Source of the DNA: Streptomyces sp. HNM0575
Lineage (GTDB): Bacteria > Actinomycetota > Actinomycetes > Streptomycetales > Streptomycetaceae
Assembly: GCF_012726265.1 (NCBI RefSeq)
Contig: NZ_JAASAG010000002.1
Coordinates: forward strand, 124,001 to 188,000
DNA: 64,000 bases
Direction of reading: 5' to 3'
The notes under the pieces were generated by a model. It worked only from the letters and a program-made list of their open reading frames with translations. It did no database searches and was not told the origin of the DNA. Of this stretch, positions 1 to 8,709 are shown in pieces (position 1 is the first letter of the stretch; every line of letters begins with the position of its first letter). Position numbers and translations under genes: made by a program.

Positions 1-88
1 GACGGCACATGGTGCGCAGCCACACTCACGCCCCGCCCCGCCCCGCCCCGCCGTCGGGCGGCGCAAGTCCCGGGCCGCGGGCCGCGGT

Positions 89-1147
89 TCAGTGGTAGAG
101 CACCGAACGGATCCTCGGATCGTCGATGTTGCGCCGGTCGTACCAGTAGTAGCCGGTGTTGATGACCTCGGGCAGTTTCTTCCCCTTGATGGCGGCGACC
201 GACGCCCTTACGACCTGGCGGCCGATGGCGACGGGGTTCTGGGTGATCGCGCCGGCCATGCGGCCCTCGTTGATCGCGTTGATCTGGCCCTGGCCCGAGT
301 CGAATCCGACGGTGGCGATGTCCTTGCGACCGCTCTCCTTCACGCCCTGGATGACGCCCATCGCGGAACCCTCGTTGCTTCCGTATATCCCCTTGACGTC
401 GGGGTTCGCGGCGATGATCGCCTTGGTGATGTCGGCGGACTTCGTCTGGTCGCCGCCGCCGTACTGCACGGGCAGCAGCTCGACTCCCGGTGCGTGTGCC
501 TTCATCCACGAAGTGAAGCCGTCGCGGCGGTCGATGCCGGAGCCCGCGGTCTGGCTGTGCACGACCAGCGCCACCTTGCCCTTGCCGCCGACGGCCTTGG
601 CCATGTGCTGTGCGGCCTCCGCCGCGGCGGCCTTGTTGTCGGTCGCGGCCGTGGTCACCGGGATGTCGCTGTCGACGCCCGAGTCGAAGGCGACGACCGG
701 GGTGTCGCTGCGCTGCGCCTTCTTCAGATACGGCTCCAGGGCACGGGAGTCCAGGGCCGCGAGGCCGACCGCGTCCGGCTTCCTGCCGATGCTGTTGGCC
801 AGCATGTTCACCTGTGCCTCGACATCGGCCTCGGTGGCGGGCCCCTCGAAGCTGATGGTGGCGTGCTGCTCGCGCGCCTCCTGCTCCGCACCCTTCTTGA
901 CCGCCTGCCAGAACTGCTGCTGGAAGCCCTTGGAGACGATCGCGACGTACGGCTTCCCGCCGCCCGCGCCCGTCTGCTCGCCACCGCACCCGCCGAGCGC
1001 GAGCGCGGCCGCCGCGGCCGTGACCGCGGCCAGGGCTCCCCGCGCCCGCTTGAACCGCCGGTACGCGGACCGCCGGTACGCGAACCCCTCGCGCTCGAAC
1101 CGCCCGTGCTCGAACCGCCCCTGCACGAAGCGCCGTTGCCGCCTCAC
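89..1147 (-). CDS. Sugar ABC transporter substrate-binding lipoprotein (RbsB type)
   Basis: Periplasmic-binding-protein-like lipoprotein, about 352 aa, that would capture a monosaccharide outside the membrane and deliver it to the permease encoded just upstream. The mature part has the two-lobe type-1 pattern of the ribose/galactose family (start YVAIVSKGFQQQFWQAVKKG; an AFDSGVDSDIPV stretch; late GFDSG). A lipobox ALGGC follows a hydrophobic alanine-rich segment. GTG at 1147 was chosen because it overlaps the permease stop as GTGA and is in frame. The N-terminus before the membrane segment is unusually long and basic, with RF-G-RFE and Y-RR-A/F repeats encoded by short DNA repeats at about 1060-1135. 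Substrate not predictable. Confidence 0.85.
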   Translation of the reverse strand: MRRQRRFVQGRFEHGRFEREGFAYRRSAYRRFKRARGALAAVTAAAAALALGGCGGEQTGAGGGKPYVAIVSKGFQQQFWQAVKKGAEQEAREQHATISFEGPATEADVEAQVNMLANSIGRKPDAVGLAALDSRALEPYLKKAQRSDTPVVAFDSGVDSDIPVTTAATDNKAAAAEAAQHMAKAVGGKGKVALVVHSQTAGSGIDRRDGFTSWMKAHAPGVELLPVQYGGGDQTKSADITKAIIAANPDVKGIYGSNEGSAMGVIQGVKESGRKDIATVGFDSGQGQINAINEGRMAGAITQNPVAIGRQVVRASVAAIKGKKLPEVINTGYYWYDRRNIDDPRIRSVLYH

Positions 1148-2163
1148 GCCCTGCTCCTGCGTGCGTTGTCGGCGTAGACGGCGGCGACGATGACGCAGCC
1201 GAGGATGACGTTCTGCCACTCCTGCGGCACGGAGGTGATCTGAAGTCCGTTGTTGAGCACGGAGATGATGAGCGCGCCGATGACCGTGCCGACGATCGAG
1301 CCCTTGCCGCCCGACAGCGACGTGCCGCCGATGACCACGGCGGCGATCGCCTGGAGTTCGTAGCCCATGCCCGTGGCGGGCTGCGCCGAGCCGAGGCGTG
1401 CGGAGATCAGTACCCCGGCGAGGCCGATGAAGAGCCCGGAGACGACATACACGATGATCTTCCACTTGCGTACGTCGATGCCGGAGAGCGCCGTCGCCTC
1501 CTCGTTGCTGCCGATGGAGTACGTGTAGCGGCCCAGCAGCGTCTTGTTGAGCACGACACCGCCGGCCACGGCCGCCACCGCGAAGATGAGCACCGCGTTC
1601 GGGAACTCCGCGCCCGGGACGATGCTGCCGGTGGAGATGTCCGCGTACCCCGACTCCTCGGAGAAGTAGATGGGCGCGCTGCCGGAGATGACCAGCGCCA
1701 GCCCCTGCGCCACGAGCATCATCGCCAGCGTCGCGATGAAGGGCGGGAGCTTCAGCACCGTGACGTTCAGCCCGTTGACGAGCCCGATCAGCGCGCCGAA
1801 CAGCAGCGTGCCGAGCACGCCGAGCCATACGGGCAGCCCCGCCTCGATGATCAGCACGCCGCCCATGACGGCGCACAGCGCCATGCCCGTGCCGACGGAC
1901 AGGTCGATGCCGCCGGTGACGATCACGAAGGTCGCGCCGAGCGCCAGCGTCCCGATGACCACCGTCGAGAACAGCATCGAGGTGATGTTGCTGTAGTTGA
2001 GGAAGTTGGGGCTGGCGACCGAGAAGAAGACGAAGACCGCGATCAGGCTTGCGAACGCGAGCAGTTGCTGGACCCTGCCCAGCACTCCGCCGCGCATCCC
2101 GCCGCCGGAGGGTGTGCCGCCGCCGGACTCCTGCTGCGGCGCGGCGACTGTCGGGGCTGTCAT
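1144..2163 (-). CDS. Sugar ABC transporter permease (RbsC type)
   Basis: Inner-membrane permease of the BPD_transp_2 family (RbsC/XylH/MglC), 339 aa, with about 8-10 hydrophobic segments. Family hallmarks are [13 protein letters not shown] in the first third and [20 protein letters not shown] near the C-terminus. It translocates the sugar brought by the downstream-encoded lipoprotein, powered by the ATPase encoded upstream. Its ATG overlaps the ATPase stop (ATGA) and its stop overlaps the lipoprotein start (GTGA), so the three genes are translationally coupled in one operon. Confidence 0.9.
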   Translation of the reverse strand: MTAPTVAAPQQESGGGTPSGGGMRGGVLGRVQQLLAFASLIAVFVFFSVASPNFLNYSNITSMLFSTVVIGTLALGATFVIVTGGIDLSVGTGMALCAVMGGVLIIEAGLPVWLGVLGTLLFGALIGLVNGLNVTVLKLPPFIATLAMMLVAQGLALVISGSAPIYFSEESGYADISTGSIVPGAEFPNAVLIFAVAAVAGGVVLNKTLLGRYTYSIGSNEEATALSGIDVRKWKIIVYVVSGLFIGLAGVLISARLGSAQPATGMGYELQAIAAVVIGGTSLSGGKGSIVGTVIGALIISVLNNGLQITSVPQEWQNVILGCVIVAAVYADNARRSRA

Positions 2164-3893
2164 CGGACCATCTCCTGCCTGCCGTTGCCGTCTTCAGGTG
2201 CCGGGGGTTCCGGGGGCGCCCCGGACGCGGACCCGGGCGTACGGGAATCGTCCGCCGTCTCCCCGGGCGCGGGCGTGCGCAGCGTCGCGTAGTGCATGGC
2301 CTTCTCCTGTGTCGCCTCGTCCGCGGAGAGTTCACCGGTGACACGGCCCTCGCACATCACGAGGACGCGGTGCGACATCCGCAGCACCTCGGGCAGATCG
2401 GAGGAGATCACGATCAACGACTTGCCCTGCTGCGCCAGTTCGTCGACGAGCCGGTGGATCTCCTCCTTGGCGCCGACGTCGATGCCGCGGGTCGGCTCGT
2501 CGAAGACGAGGATGTCGCAGTCCTTCAGCAGCCACTTGGCGATGACGACCTTCTGCTGGTTGCCGCCGGAGAGGTGCTTGACCGTCTGGCCCGCGGAGGG
2601 AGTACGGATGCCGAGCCTGCCGATGAAGTCCTCGGCGGCGGCCCGCACCGCACGGGCGTCGACGAACCCGGCCGACTGGAAGCGCTGCTTGAGCGAGCCG
2701 ATCCCGATGTTGGTGGCCACGTCCTGCTCCAGCAGCAGACCGAAGTTCTTGCGGTCCTCGGAGAGATAGCCGATGCCGTGCCGGGCGGCGTCCGCGGGGT
2801 TGCCGATCCGGACCGTACGGCCGTCGAGGGTGACGGTCCCGGCGGTGACCGGGTCGGCGCCGACGAGCGCGCGGGCCAGTTCGGTGCGTCCGGCGCCCAT
2901 GAGCCCGGCAAGGCCGAGGATCTCGCCGCGCTTCAGCTCCAGCGAGACGTCCTTCAGCAGGTCCTTGGTGGAGAGGCCGTCGACGGTGAGGACCGTCTCG
3001 CGGTCGTCGCGCACGCCCTGCGGGCCCGTGCCGCCGTCGAGTTCACGTCCGACCATGAGCGATACGACCTCGCGCATGGGGGTGCCGGCTGCGGGCAGGG
3101 TGTCAACGTACTCGCCGTCGCGGATCACCGTGATGCGGTCGGCCAGGGACTTCAGCTCCTCCATGCGGTGGGAGATGTAGATGACCCCGGTGCCTGTGCC
3201 TGTGCCTGTGCCTGCGGCCGTACCGCCGCCGTTTCCGCCGCCGTTTCCGCCGCCGCCCTGGCCGTCGCCGTCCTTGCCGTCCTTGCCGTCCTTGCCGGTG
3301 AACCGCCGTATCAGCGCGTGCAGTACGCGCACCTCGGCGTCGTTCAGCGCCGCCGTCGGCTCGTCCATGATCAGCACCTTGGCGTCGTACGACAGCGCCT
3401 TGGCGATCTCGACCATCTGCTGCTGTGCGACGGTGAGCGTGCCCACCCGACGCCGCGGGTCGAGCGGCAGCTCCAGCCGCTCGATGAGCTCGCGGGCGCG
3501 GTCGTTGAGCGCACGCTCGTCGAGCAGCAGACGGCCGCGGGGCTCCCGGCCGATGAAGATGTTCTGCGCGACCGTGAGGTCGGGCATCAGGTTGAACTCC
3601 TGGTGGATGATGCTGACGCCGAGCCGCTGCGCGTGGCGCGGCCCCGTGATGCGCACCGGTTCGCCGTCGAGCACGAACTCCCCGGCGTCCGGCGTGTGGA
3701 TGCCCGAAAGCAGCTTCATCAGGGTCGACTTGCCGGCGCCGTTCTCGCCGACGAGCGCGAGCACCTCGCCGTGGCGGAGATCGAGCCGCATGTCCCGCAG
3801 CGCCCGCACCCCGGGGAAGCTCTTGGCGACACCGCGCATCGAAAGCAGCGGCGGCGCACCGCTTCCGGCCACCTCGTCGTGACCGTTCTCCAT
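2160..3893 (-). CDS. Sugar ABC transporter double ATPase (RbsA/MglA type)
   Basis: Two fused ABC ATPase domains, 577 aa. The first has Walker [10 protein letters not shown] (residues 49-57), the family-typical signature [14 protein letters not shown] and Walker B VLIMDEPT. The second has the degenerate P-loop [10 protein letters not shown] usual for RbsA, then LSGGNQQK and a good Walker B ([12 protein letters not shown]). Odd feature: between Walker B and the switch His of domain 1 (YISHRMEE) sits a low-complexity insert at residues about 200-236 (KDG repeats, then G/N and TG repeats), encoded by tandem repeats at 3186-3296. ATG 3893 has GGGAGG about 8 nt upstream. First gene of the sugar operon. 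Confidence 0.9.
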   Translation of the reverse strand: MENGHDEVAGSGAPPLLSMRGVAKSFPGVRALRDMRLDLRHGEVLALVGENGAGKSTLMKLLSGIHTPDAGEFVLDGEPVRITGPRHAQRLGVSIIHQEFNLMPDLTVAQNIFIGREPRGRLLLDERALNDRARELIERLELPLDPRRRVGTLTVAQQQMVEIAKALSYDAKVLIMDEPTAALNDAEVRVLHALIRRFTGKDGKDGKDGDGQGGGGNGGGNGGGTAAGTGTGTGTGVIYISHRMEELKSLADRITVIRDGEYVDTLPAAGTPMREVVSLMVGRELDGGTGPQGVRDDRETVLTVDGLSTKDLLKDVSLELKRGEILGLAGLMGAGRTELARALVGADPVTAGTVTLDGRTVRIGNPADAARHGIGYLSEDRKNFGLLLEQDVATNIGIGSLKQRFQSAGFVDARAVRAAAEDFIGRLGIRTPSAGQTVKHLSGGNQQKVVIAKWLLKDCDILVFDEPTRGIDVGAKEEIHRLVDELAQQGKSLIVISSDLPEVLRMSHRVLVMCEGRVTGELSADEATQEKAMHYATLRTPAPGETADDSRTPGSASGAPPEPPAPEDGNGRQEMVR

Positions 3894-3918
3894 CCCCAGC
3901 GCCTCCCGACCAGCTCTA

Positions 3919-3930
3919 GAAATCGATTTC
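3919..3930. promoter_or_regulatory. Palindromic operator, probably LacI-type (site 1)
   Basis: GAAATCGATTTC is a perfect 12-bp palindrome with a central CG, the usual architecture of LacI/GalR-family operators. It covers the predicted transcription start of the sugar operon, a position suited to repression. A second copy lies at 4018-4029. No LacI-family gene is in the window; it may lie left of the window or elsewhere. Confidence 0.6.
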
Positions 3931-3935
3931 AGCAG

Positions 3936-3964
3936 AGCTTAGGAAGCACCCCTGCGGCCGTCAA
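3936..3964 (-). promoter_or_regulatory. Vegetative-type promoter of the sugar ABC operon
   Basis: On the minus strand, TTGACG (3964-3959) and TAAGCT (3941-3936) are separated by exactly 17 bp, matching the sigma-70/HrdB consensus. The predicted start near 3929 falls inside the palindrome at 3919-3930, about 35 nt before the ATPase ATG. The rest of the gene-free stretch 3894-4225 holds the second operator (4018-4029) and otherwise nothing recognisable. Confidence 0.65.
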
Positions 3965-4017
3965 TGGGCGTACCCGACCTCCATACAGTCTCCATACGGC
4001 ACCCGGCGCAGGATGCT

Positions 4018-4029
4018 GAAATCGATTCC
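4018..4029. promoter_or_regulatory. Second operator copy upstream of the sugar operon (site 2)
   Basis: GAAATCGATTCC differs from site 1 by one base and sits 99 bp further upstream, roughly nine helical turns. This spacing would allow a tetrameric LacI-type repressor to loop the DNA across the promoter. That role is inferred; only the repeated motif is seen. Confidence 0.5.
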
Positions 4030-4225
4030 GGAGACACCGCGACTGAGGGCTCGGCGTACGGCGGACGAACGCGGCGGGAGACGGCCTCCGGGCAGACCGC
4101 ACAAGGGAGTTCGCGGATCCGATCCCCGCCCGCAGACAGCGGAACGGCCCGCCCGCACCCTGGCGACTTGGATGCGAGCGGGCCCGGTGACCCCGGCGAG
4201 CCCCGACGACGCCCCGGAGGAGCGG

Positions 4226-5074
4226 TCAGACCGTCATCGGGGCCCGTTGGGAAGCCGGCTCGTGCGCGCGCGCCGCCACCTCGGCCTCGACCTCGCGGTG
4301 CAGGCGCTCGCACGTGCGGCTGATCAGCCGCGAGACGTGCATCTGGGAGATCCCGAGCTGCTCGGCGATGCTGCTCTGCGTCATGTCACAGAAGAACCGC
4401 AGGTAGAGGATGTACCGCTCGCGCTCCGGCAGATTGCGCAGCTGCGGCTTGACCGCCTCGCGGTAGGTCACGCGGTCGAAGCCGGGCTCGGTCGCGCCGA
4501 GGGTGTCGAGCAGCGAGTAGCCGTCCTCGTTCTTCGACAGCTCGGCGTCGAGCGACAGCGCGCTGTAGCTCTCCAGCGCCTCCATGCCGATGACGACGTC
4601 CTCCTGGCTCAGGCCGCTGTGCTCGGCGATCTGCGCGACGGTGGGCGAACGGTCGTCGAGGGTCACGCCCAGCTCACGGCTGCTCGCACGTACGCGGTTG
4701 CGCAGCTCCTGCACCCGGCGCGGCACGTGCAGATCCCACATGTAGTCGCGGAAGTGGCGCTTGATCTCTCCGACGATGGTCGGCACGGCGAAGCTCTCGA
4801 AGGCGCAACCGCGGGCCGGGTCGTAGCGCGCGACGGCCTTGACCAGGCCCAGCGCGGCAACCTGCTGTAGGTCCTCCAGGTTCTCGCCGCGATTGCGGAA
4901 GCGCTGGGCGAGGCGGTCGGCCATGGGCATCCAGGCCCGTACGACCTCCTGGCGCAGCTCCTCCTTCTCCGGCCCGTCGGGAAGCGACGTGATGCGCTCG
5001 AAGTGGGCCGCGGTGTCGGGTGCATCGTCATGCGGGTGGCGTGCGTGCTTCGCACGGAAACGGACTGCTGACAT
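4226..5074 (-). CDS. RNA polymerase sigma factor, SigB/SigF/SigG family
   Basis: Alternative sigma factor, 282 aa. Region 2 reads RAWMPMADRLAQRFRNRGEN, then EDLQQVAALGLVKAVARYDP and FESFAVPTIVGEIKRHFRDY, the classic region 2.1-2.4 of the stress/sporulation SigB-F-G group. Region 3 (SPTVAQIAEHSGL) and region 4 with its HTH (MTQSSIAEQLGISQMHVSRLI) are complete. ATG 5074 has GGGAGG ten bases upstream. In streptomycetes such factors act in osmotic or oxidative stress and differentiation. No anti-sigma or anti-anti-sigma gene is adjacent. Confidence 0.9.
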   Translation of the reverse strand: MSAVRFRAKHARHPHDDAPDTAAHFERITSLPDGPEKEELRQEVVRAWMPMADRLAQRFRNRGENLEDLQQVAALGLVKAVARYDPARGCAFESFAVPTIVGEIKRHFRDYMWDLHVPRRVQELRNRVRASSRELGVTLDDRSPTVAQIAEHSGLSQEDVVIGMEALESYSALSLDAELSKNEDGYSLLDTLGATEPGFDRVTYREAVKPQLRNLPERERYILYLRFFCDMTQSSIAEQLGISQMHVSRLISRTCERLHREVEAEVAARAHEPASQRAPMTV

Positions 5075-5477
5075 GACTTGCTGCCTCCCGGTGCGCGGTG
5101 GACTACGGGTAGCGCGGTCCCCACGGGAGCCGACACAGCGATCAAGCGCGGCGGCGCCGACCGCCCTCCCGCAGCTGTGCCTACTGACCGAAGCACATGG
5201 TGCTCAAAACACCCGAAGAGTAATTACATCCTCATTACTCCCGATCCCCTTCAAACTACGTCGCGCCGGAGTCTCGTGCCACACGTACGCCGTGTTTCGG
5301 CACAGCTCTTCCGGTGACGGCCCCTGGTGCCGCCCCGGCACACGAGGCTCCTCACGCCCAGCGGACACACGAGGGCCCCGGGTGCGCAGCAGCACACCCG
5401 GGGCCCTCCCGCGACGTCGGCGCCTCAGCAGCGCCTATGCGGCGTACCGCGCCCGGCGACTCAGCAGCGACTCAGCG
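5075..5477. other. Gene-free stretch between sigma factor and ferritin-like gene
   Basis: No convincing gene. It contains an AT-rich inverted repeat unusual for this DNA, GAGTAAT-9 bp-ATTACTC at 5218-5240 (perfect 7-bp arms), in the upstream region of the sigma-factor gene and therefore a candidate operator or promoter element. It also holds the terminator-like hairpin at 5371-5408. A match to a known SigB-type promoter was sought and not found with confidence. Confidence 0.5.
5371..5408 (-). terminator. Hairpin terminator after the ferritin-like gene
   Basis: Perfect 14-bp arms (GAGGGCCCCGGGTG and its complement) around a 10-nt loop, about 70 bp past the stop of the minus-strand ferritin-like gene. 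There is no U-tract, as is usual for high-GC actinomycete terminators. Confidence 0.6.
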
Positions 5478-6611
5478 TCAGCGCGCGGAACCGCCGGCCT
5501 CCGCTTCCTCCCGCTCGCCCTCGGCGATGGCGTCGGCGACCTCGGCGGTACGTTCGGCCTCCTCCGCGGCGAACCGTTCCGCGTCCAGCTTCTCGGCGAT
5601 CTCCTCGTCCTGTGCCATCAGCAGGTCCAGGTTCTGGTTGCCCATCTCGAAGACGCCCATGTCGACGTACGCGCGCTGTAGCCGCTCGCCCCACAGCCCG
5701 ATGTCGCGCACGCAGGGCACGATGCGGCTGAAGAGGAGCTGCCGGAAGAGCTTCAGGAACTCCGACTGCTCGCTGAAGGTCTCGGCCTCCTCGCGCGGTA
5801 CGCCGAAGTTCTCCAGCACCTCCACGCCCTTGAGCCGGTCGCGCATCAGGTAGCAGCCCTCGATGACGAAGTCCTCGCGCTCGCGCAGCTCGGCCTCGGT
5901 GAGCTGCTTGTAGTAGTCGCGCAGCGCCATCCGCCCGAAGGCGACGTGACGGGCCTCGTCCTGCATGACGTAGGCGAGGATCTGCTTGGGCAGCGGCTTG
6001 TTGGTGGTGTCGCGGATCATGCCGAACGCGGCGAGCGCCAGGCCCTCGATGAGCACCTGCATGCCCAGGTACGGCATGTCCCAGCGGGAGTCGCGGAGGG
6101 TGTCGCCCAGCAGGGACTGGAGGTTGTCGTTGATCGGGTAGAGCATCCCGATCTTCTCGTGGAGGAAGCGCCCGTAGATCTCCGCGTGCCGGGCCTCGTC
6201 CATGGTCTGGGTCGCGGAGTAGAACTTCGCGTCCAGGTCGGGCACGGACTCCACGATGCGCGCCGCGCAGACCATGGCGCCCTGCTCGCCGTGCAGGAAC
6301 TGGCTGAACTGCCACGAGGCGTAGTGCTGGCGCAGGTCGGCACGCTCGGCGGCGCTCATCTTGTCCCAGTACGACGTGCCGTACAGCGACATGGCCTCGT
6401 CGGGGGTGCCGAGCGGGTCCTTCGGGTCGACCTCCAGGTCCCAGTCGATGCGCAGCTGCCCGTCCCACTGCTTGTCCTTGCCCTTCTGGTAGAGGGCGAG
6501 GAGGCGGTCGCGGCCGTCGTCGTAGTCCCAGCTGAAACGGGCGTCCCCCGAGGCGGGAACCTCCCAGCCACCGGATCCCGGGCTGTTCGTATAGAGGTCG
6601 TGGGTGGACAT
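5478..6611 (-). CDS. Ferritin-like diiron protein, unknown substrate
   Basis: Predicted four-helix-bundle diiron protein, 377 aa. The ligand pattern is visible: E in LHGEQGAM, then DEARHAEIYGRF, E in IEGLALAAFG, and a second DEARHVAFGRM, i.e. two E-A-R-H repeats as in ribonucleotide-reductase-R2-like and other ferritin-like oxidases. The C-terminal 45 residues are acidic and Ala/Glu-rich. ATG at 6611 (MSTHDLY) was chosen over an upstream TTG/ATG because GGAGG lies 6 nt before it. It is divergent from the AurF-like gene at 6862, which suggests shared regulation. Substrate and reaction unknown. Confidence 0.75.
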   Translation of the reverse strand: MSTHDLYTNSPGSGGWEVPASGDARFSWDYDDGRDRLLALYQKGKDKQWDGQLRIDWDLEVDPKDPLGTPDEAMSLYGTSYWDKMSAAERADLRQHYASWQFSQFLHGEQGAMVCAARIVESVPDLDAKFYSATQTMDEARHAEIYGRFLHEKIGMLYPINDNLQSLLGDTLRDSRWDMPYLGMQVLIEGLALAAFGMIRDTTNKPLPKQILAYVMQDEARHVAFGRMALRDYYKQLTEAELREREDFVIEGCYLMRDRLKGVEVLENFGVPREEAETFSEQSEFLKLFRQLLFSRIVPCVRDIGLWGERLQRAYVDMGVFEMGNQNLDLLMAQDEEIAEKLDAERFAAEEAERTAEVADAIAEGEREEAEAGGSAR

Positions 6612-6753
6612 GGACGCCTCCTGACTCCGGGGTCGCTGGGCCTTCCGCGGCTTCGACGGCGGCTTCAACAAGGGCCCTGCGGCAGACAGTTGGCAGGCTC
6701 ACACGGCCGTTACCACCGGGTCAACAACAGTCGCGCAATGTATGTCGAGGGGA

Positions 6754-6785
6754 TTGACTCCCTTACTGACAGGCAGTCTCATAAG
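6754..6785 (+). promoter_or_regulatory. Candidate promoter and TetR-type operator in the diiron divergon
   Basis: TTGACT (6754-6759) is followed 17 bp later by TCTCAT. Between them lies ACTG-5 bp-CAGT, framed by outer CTTA...TAAG half-sites, an arrangement resembling small TetR operators. The TetR gene two ORFs downstream is the obvious candidate ligand. Assignment is by eye and weak in the -10 element. Confidence 0.35.
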
Positions 6786-6861
6786 ACAGGACGGCCTGGG
6801 GCCTCCCCAGGTCGCAGACCTAGGGGAAGCACTCCGGTAACGCACGAAGAGGTGCCGCAGC

Positions 6862-7818
6862 ATGACGATCACCCCTGACACGGCCACCACCGAAGAGAAC
6901 CCGAACCGGCCGCTCCGGGACGCCCTCGGCCTGCTGAAGGACAGGGAACGGGTCGCGGAGCGCCTGCTCGAATCCTCGAAGAAGCACTCGTTCGACCCGG
7001 AAACCGAGCTGGACTGGGACGCGGAGTTCGAAGAGGGCAAGTGGTTCTGGCCGCCGGAGCTCGTCTCCCTCTACGACACCCCGCTGTGGAAGCGGATGCC
7101 GGAGGAGCAGCGCCTCGACCTCGCACGCCACGAGGCGGCCTCGCTCGCCTCCCTCGGCATCTGGTTCGAGGTCATCCTCATGCAGCTCCTGGTGCGCCAC
7201 ATCTACGACAAGCCCCTCACCAGCAGCCATGTGCGGTACGCCCTCACGGAGATCGAGGACGAGTGCCGCCACTCGAAGATGTTCGCCCGCATGATCACCA
7301 AGTCCGGAGCGCCCACCTACCCCGTCTCCCGCATCCACCACAACCTCGCCCGGCTGCTGAAGACCGTCTCCACGACGCCCGGCTCGTTCACCGCCACGCT
7401 CCTCGGCGAGGAGATCCTCGACTGGATGCAGCGGCTGACCTTCCCCGACGAGCGGGTCCAGCCGCTGATCCGCGGAGTCACCCGCATCCACGTCGTGGAG
7501 GAGGCGCGCCACGTGCGTTACGCGCGTGAGGAGCTGCGCCGCCAGATGGTGAACTGCCCTCGCTGGGAAGCGGAGTTCACCCGCATCAGCTCGGGAGAGG
7601 CCGCCCGCGTCTTCTCCATCTCCTTCATCAACCCCGAGGTCTATACGAACGTGGGCCTGGACAAGCGCGAGGCCATGGCCCAGGTGAAGGCCAGCGGCCA
7701 CCGCCGCGACGTGATGCAGACCGGCGCCCGGCGGCTCACGGACTTCCTGGACGAGATCGGCGTGATGCGCGGTATCGGCCGGAAGCTGTGGGTCAGCTCG
7801 GGTCTCCTGCCGAGGTAG
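6862..7818 (+). CDS. AurF-like diiron oxygenase
   Basis: 318 aa, related to p-aminobenzoate N-oxygenase AurF. Iron ligands can be read: EIEDECRHSKMF (E..H), E in LLGEEILDW, and IHVVEEARHVRY, which has the H-x3-E-x2-H spacing with the extra histidine ligand typical of AurF (H, E at +4, H at +7). The family oxidises amines or hydroxylates carbon using O2. ATG 6862 has GAGG upstream. It is transcribed away from the ferritin-like gene and towards the TetR gene. No biosynthetic cluster surrounds it, so the substrate is unknown. Confidence 0.75.
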   Translation: MTITPDTATTEENPNRPLRDALGLLKDRERVAERLLESSKKHSFDPETELDWDAEFEEGKWFWPPELVSLYDTPLWKRMPEEQRLDLARHEAASLASLGIWFEVILMQLLVRHIYDKPLTSSHVRYALTEIEDECRHSKMFARMITKSGAPTYPVSRIHHNLARLLKTVSTTPGSFTATLLGEEILDWMQRLTFPDERVQPLIRGVTRIHVVEEARHVRYAREELRRQMVNCPRWEAEFTRISSGEAARVFSISFINPEVYTNVGLDKREAMAQVKASGHRRDVMQTGARRLTDFLDEIGVMRGIGRKLWVSSGLLPR

Positions 7819-7863
7819 CGGCCGGGGCGCCCGGTGCCGGGACCTGCCGGTTACGCTCAAGGC

Positions 7864-8613
7864 ATGAGCAGCAGCGGCACGGCCCCGGCGTATCGCAGGC
7901 TGAGCGTGGACGAACGGCGTACGCAGCTGATCGGCACCGCGCTCGGCCTCTTCGCCCACCACCCGCCGGAGGAGGTCTCCATCGACGACGTGGCGGCCGG
8001 CGCCGGCGTCTCGCGCCCGCTGGTCTACCGCTACTTCCCGGGCGGGAAGCAGCAGTTGTACGAGGCGGCGCTGCGCAGCGCCGCCGACGAGCTGGAGCAG
8101 TGCTTCGCCGAGCCGCAGACCGGACCGCTGACGCGGCGGCTGGTCCGCGCGCTGGAGCGCTATCTGGCCTTCGTCGACGAGCACGACGCCGGCTTCATGG
8201 CGCTCCTCCAGGGCGGCAGCGTCGTACAGACGTCGCGTACGCACGCGATCGTCGACGAGGTGCGCCGGGCCGCGGCCGACCAGATCCTCTTCCATCTCGG
8301 CTTCGAGCCCGGCGAGGCGGGCTCGCGGCTGCGCATGACCGTCAGCACCTGGATCACGGTGGTCGAGGCCGCCTCGCTGATGTGGCTGGACGAGGAGAAG
8401 CAGCCGCCGGTCACCGAGCTGCGCGACTGGCTGCTCGACCACTTCGTCGCCCTGCTGATGGCGTCGGCGACGAGGGACGCCGAGACCGCCCGCATCGTCC
8501 GGCACGCGCTGGACCTGGAGGAGGGCGACGGCCCCGTCGGCGAGCTGGCGCGGCGGATGCTGCCCGTCGTCGGCGACAAGGGGCACCTGCTGGAGGCACC
8601 CGGCGGACTCTGA
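7864..8613 (+). CDS. TetR-family transcriptional regulator
   Basis: About 249 aa. N-terminal HTH of the TetR type: ERRTQLIGTALGLFAHHPPE, then VSIDDVAAGAGVSRPLVYRYF. The remainder is a variable helical ligand-binding domain. ATG 7864 is preferred over an upstream GTG/ATG because AAGG precedes it and the HTH then starts at a normal position. It follows the AurF-like gene by 45 bp and is probably co-transcribed, so it is a likely local repressor of the diiron pair. Confidence 0.85.
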   Translation: MSSSGTAPAYRRLSVDERRTQLIGTALGLFAHHPPEEVSIDDVAAGAGVSRPLVYRYFPGGKQQLYEAALRSAADELEQCFAEPQTGPLTRRLVRALERYLAFVDEHDAGFMALLQGGSVVQTSRTHAIVDEVRRAAADQILFHLGFEPGEAGSRLRMTVSTWITVVEAASLMWLDEEKQPPVTELRDWLLDHFVALLMASATRDAETARIVRHALDLEEGDGPVGELARRMLPVVGDKGHLLEAPGGL

Positions 8614-8674
8614 GGCACCCGACCCGGTCCGCAGGTCCGCACGACCCGTCGCGGCGGAAATCCGGAACTCGAAC

Positions 8675-8709
8675 TTAAACACCGCTTGAAGAACCTCTAT
8701 CGTGGCTCC
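8675..8709 (+). promoter_or_regulatory. Promoter of soxR, probably giving a leaderless mRNA
   Basis: TTAAAC (8675-8680), a 17-bp spacer and TATCGT (8698-8703) place the start at about 8710, the A of the soxR ATG. No Shine-Dalgarno sequence is present before that ATG, which fits a leaderless transcript. An imperfect dyad, CTTAAAC...GCTTGAAG, spans the spacer and could be a SoxR or other redox-regulator site; the match to the SoxR consensus is poor. Confidence 0.45.

Noticed and set aside
1..88. CCCCG pentamer run at the left edge considered as a terminator
   Set aside because: Simple pentamer repeat without clear hairpin arms; no feature called, and no gene is seen in these bases.
2049..4019. 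Open frame of 656 codons antisense to the sugar ATPase
   Set aside because: Shadow frame; the minus strand carries a complete double ABC ATPase with all motifs.
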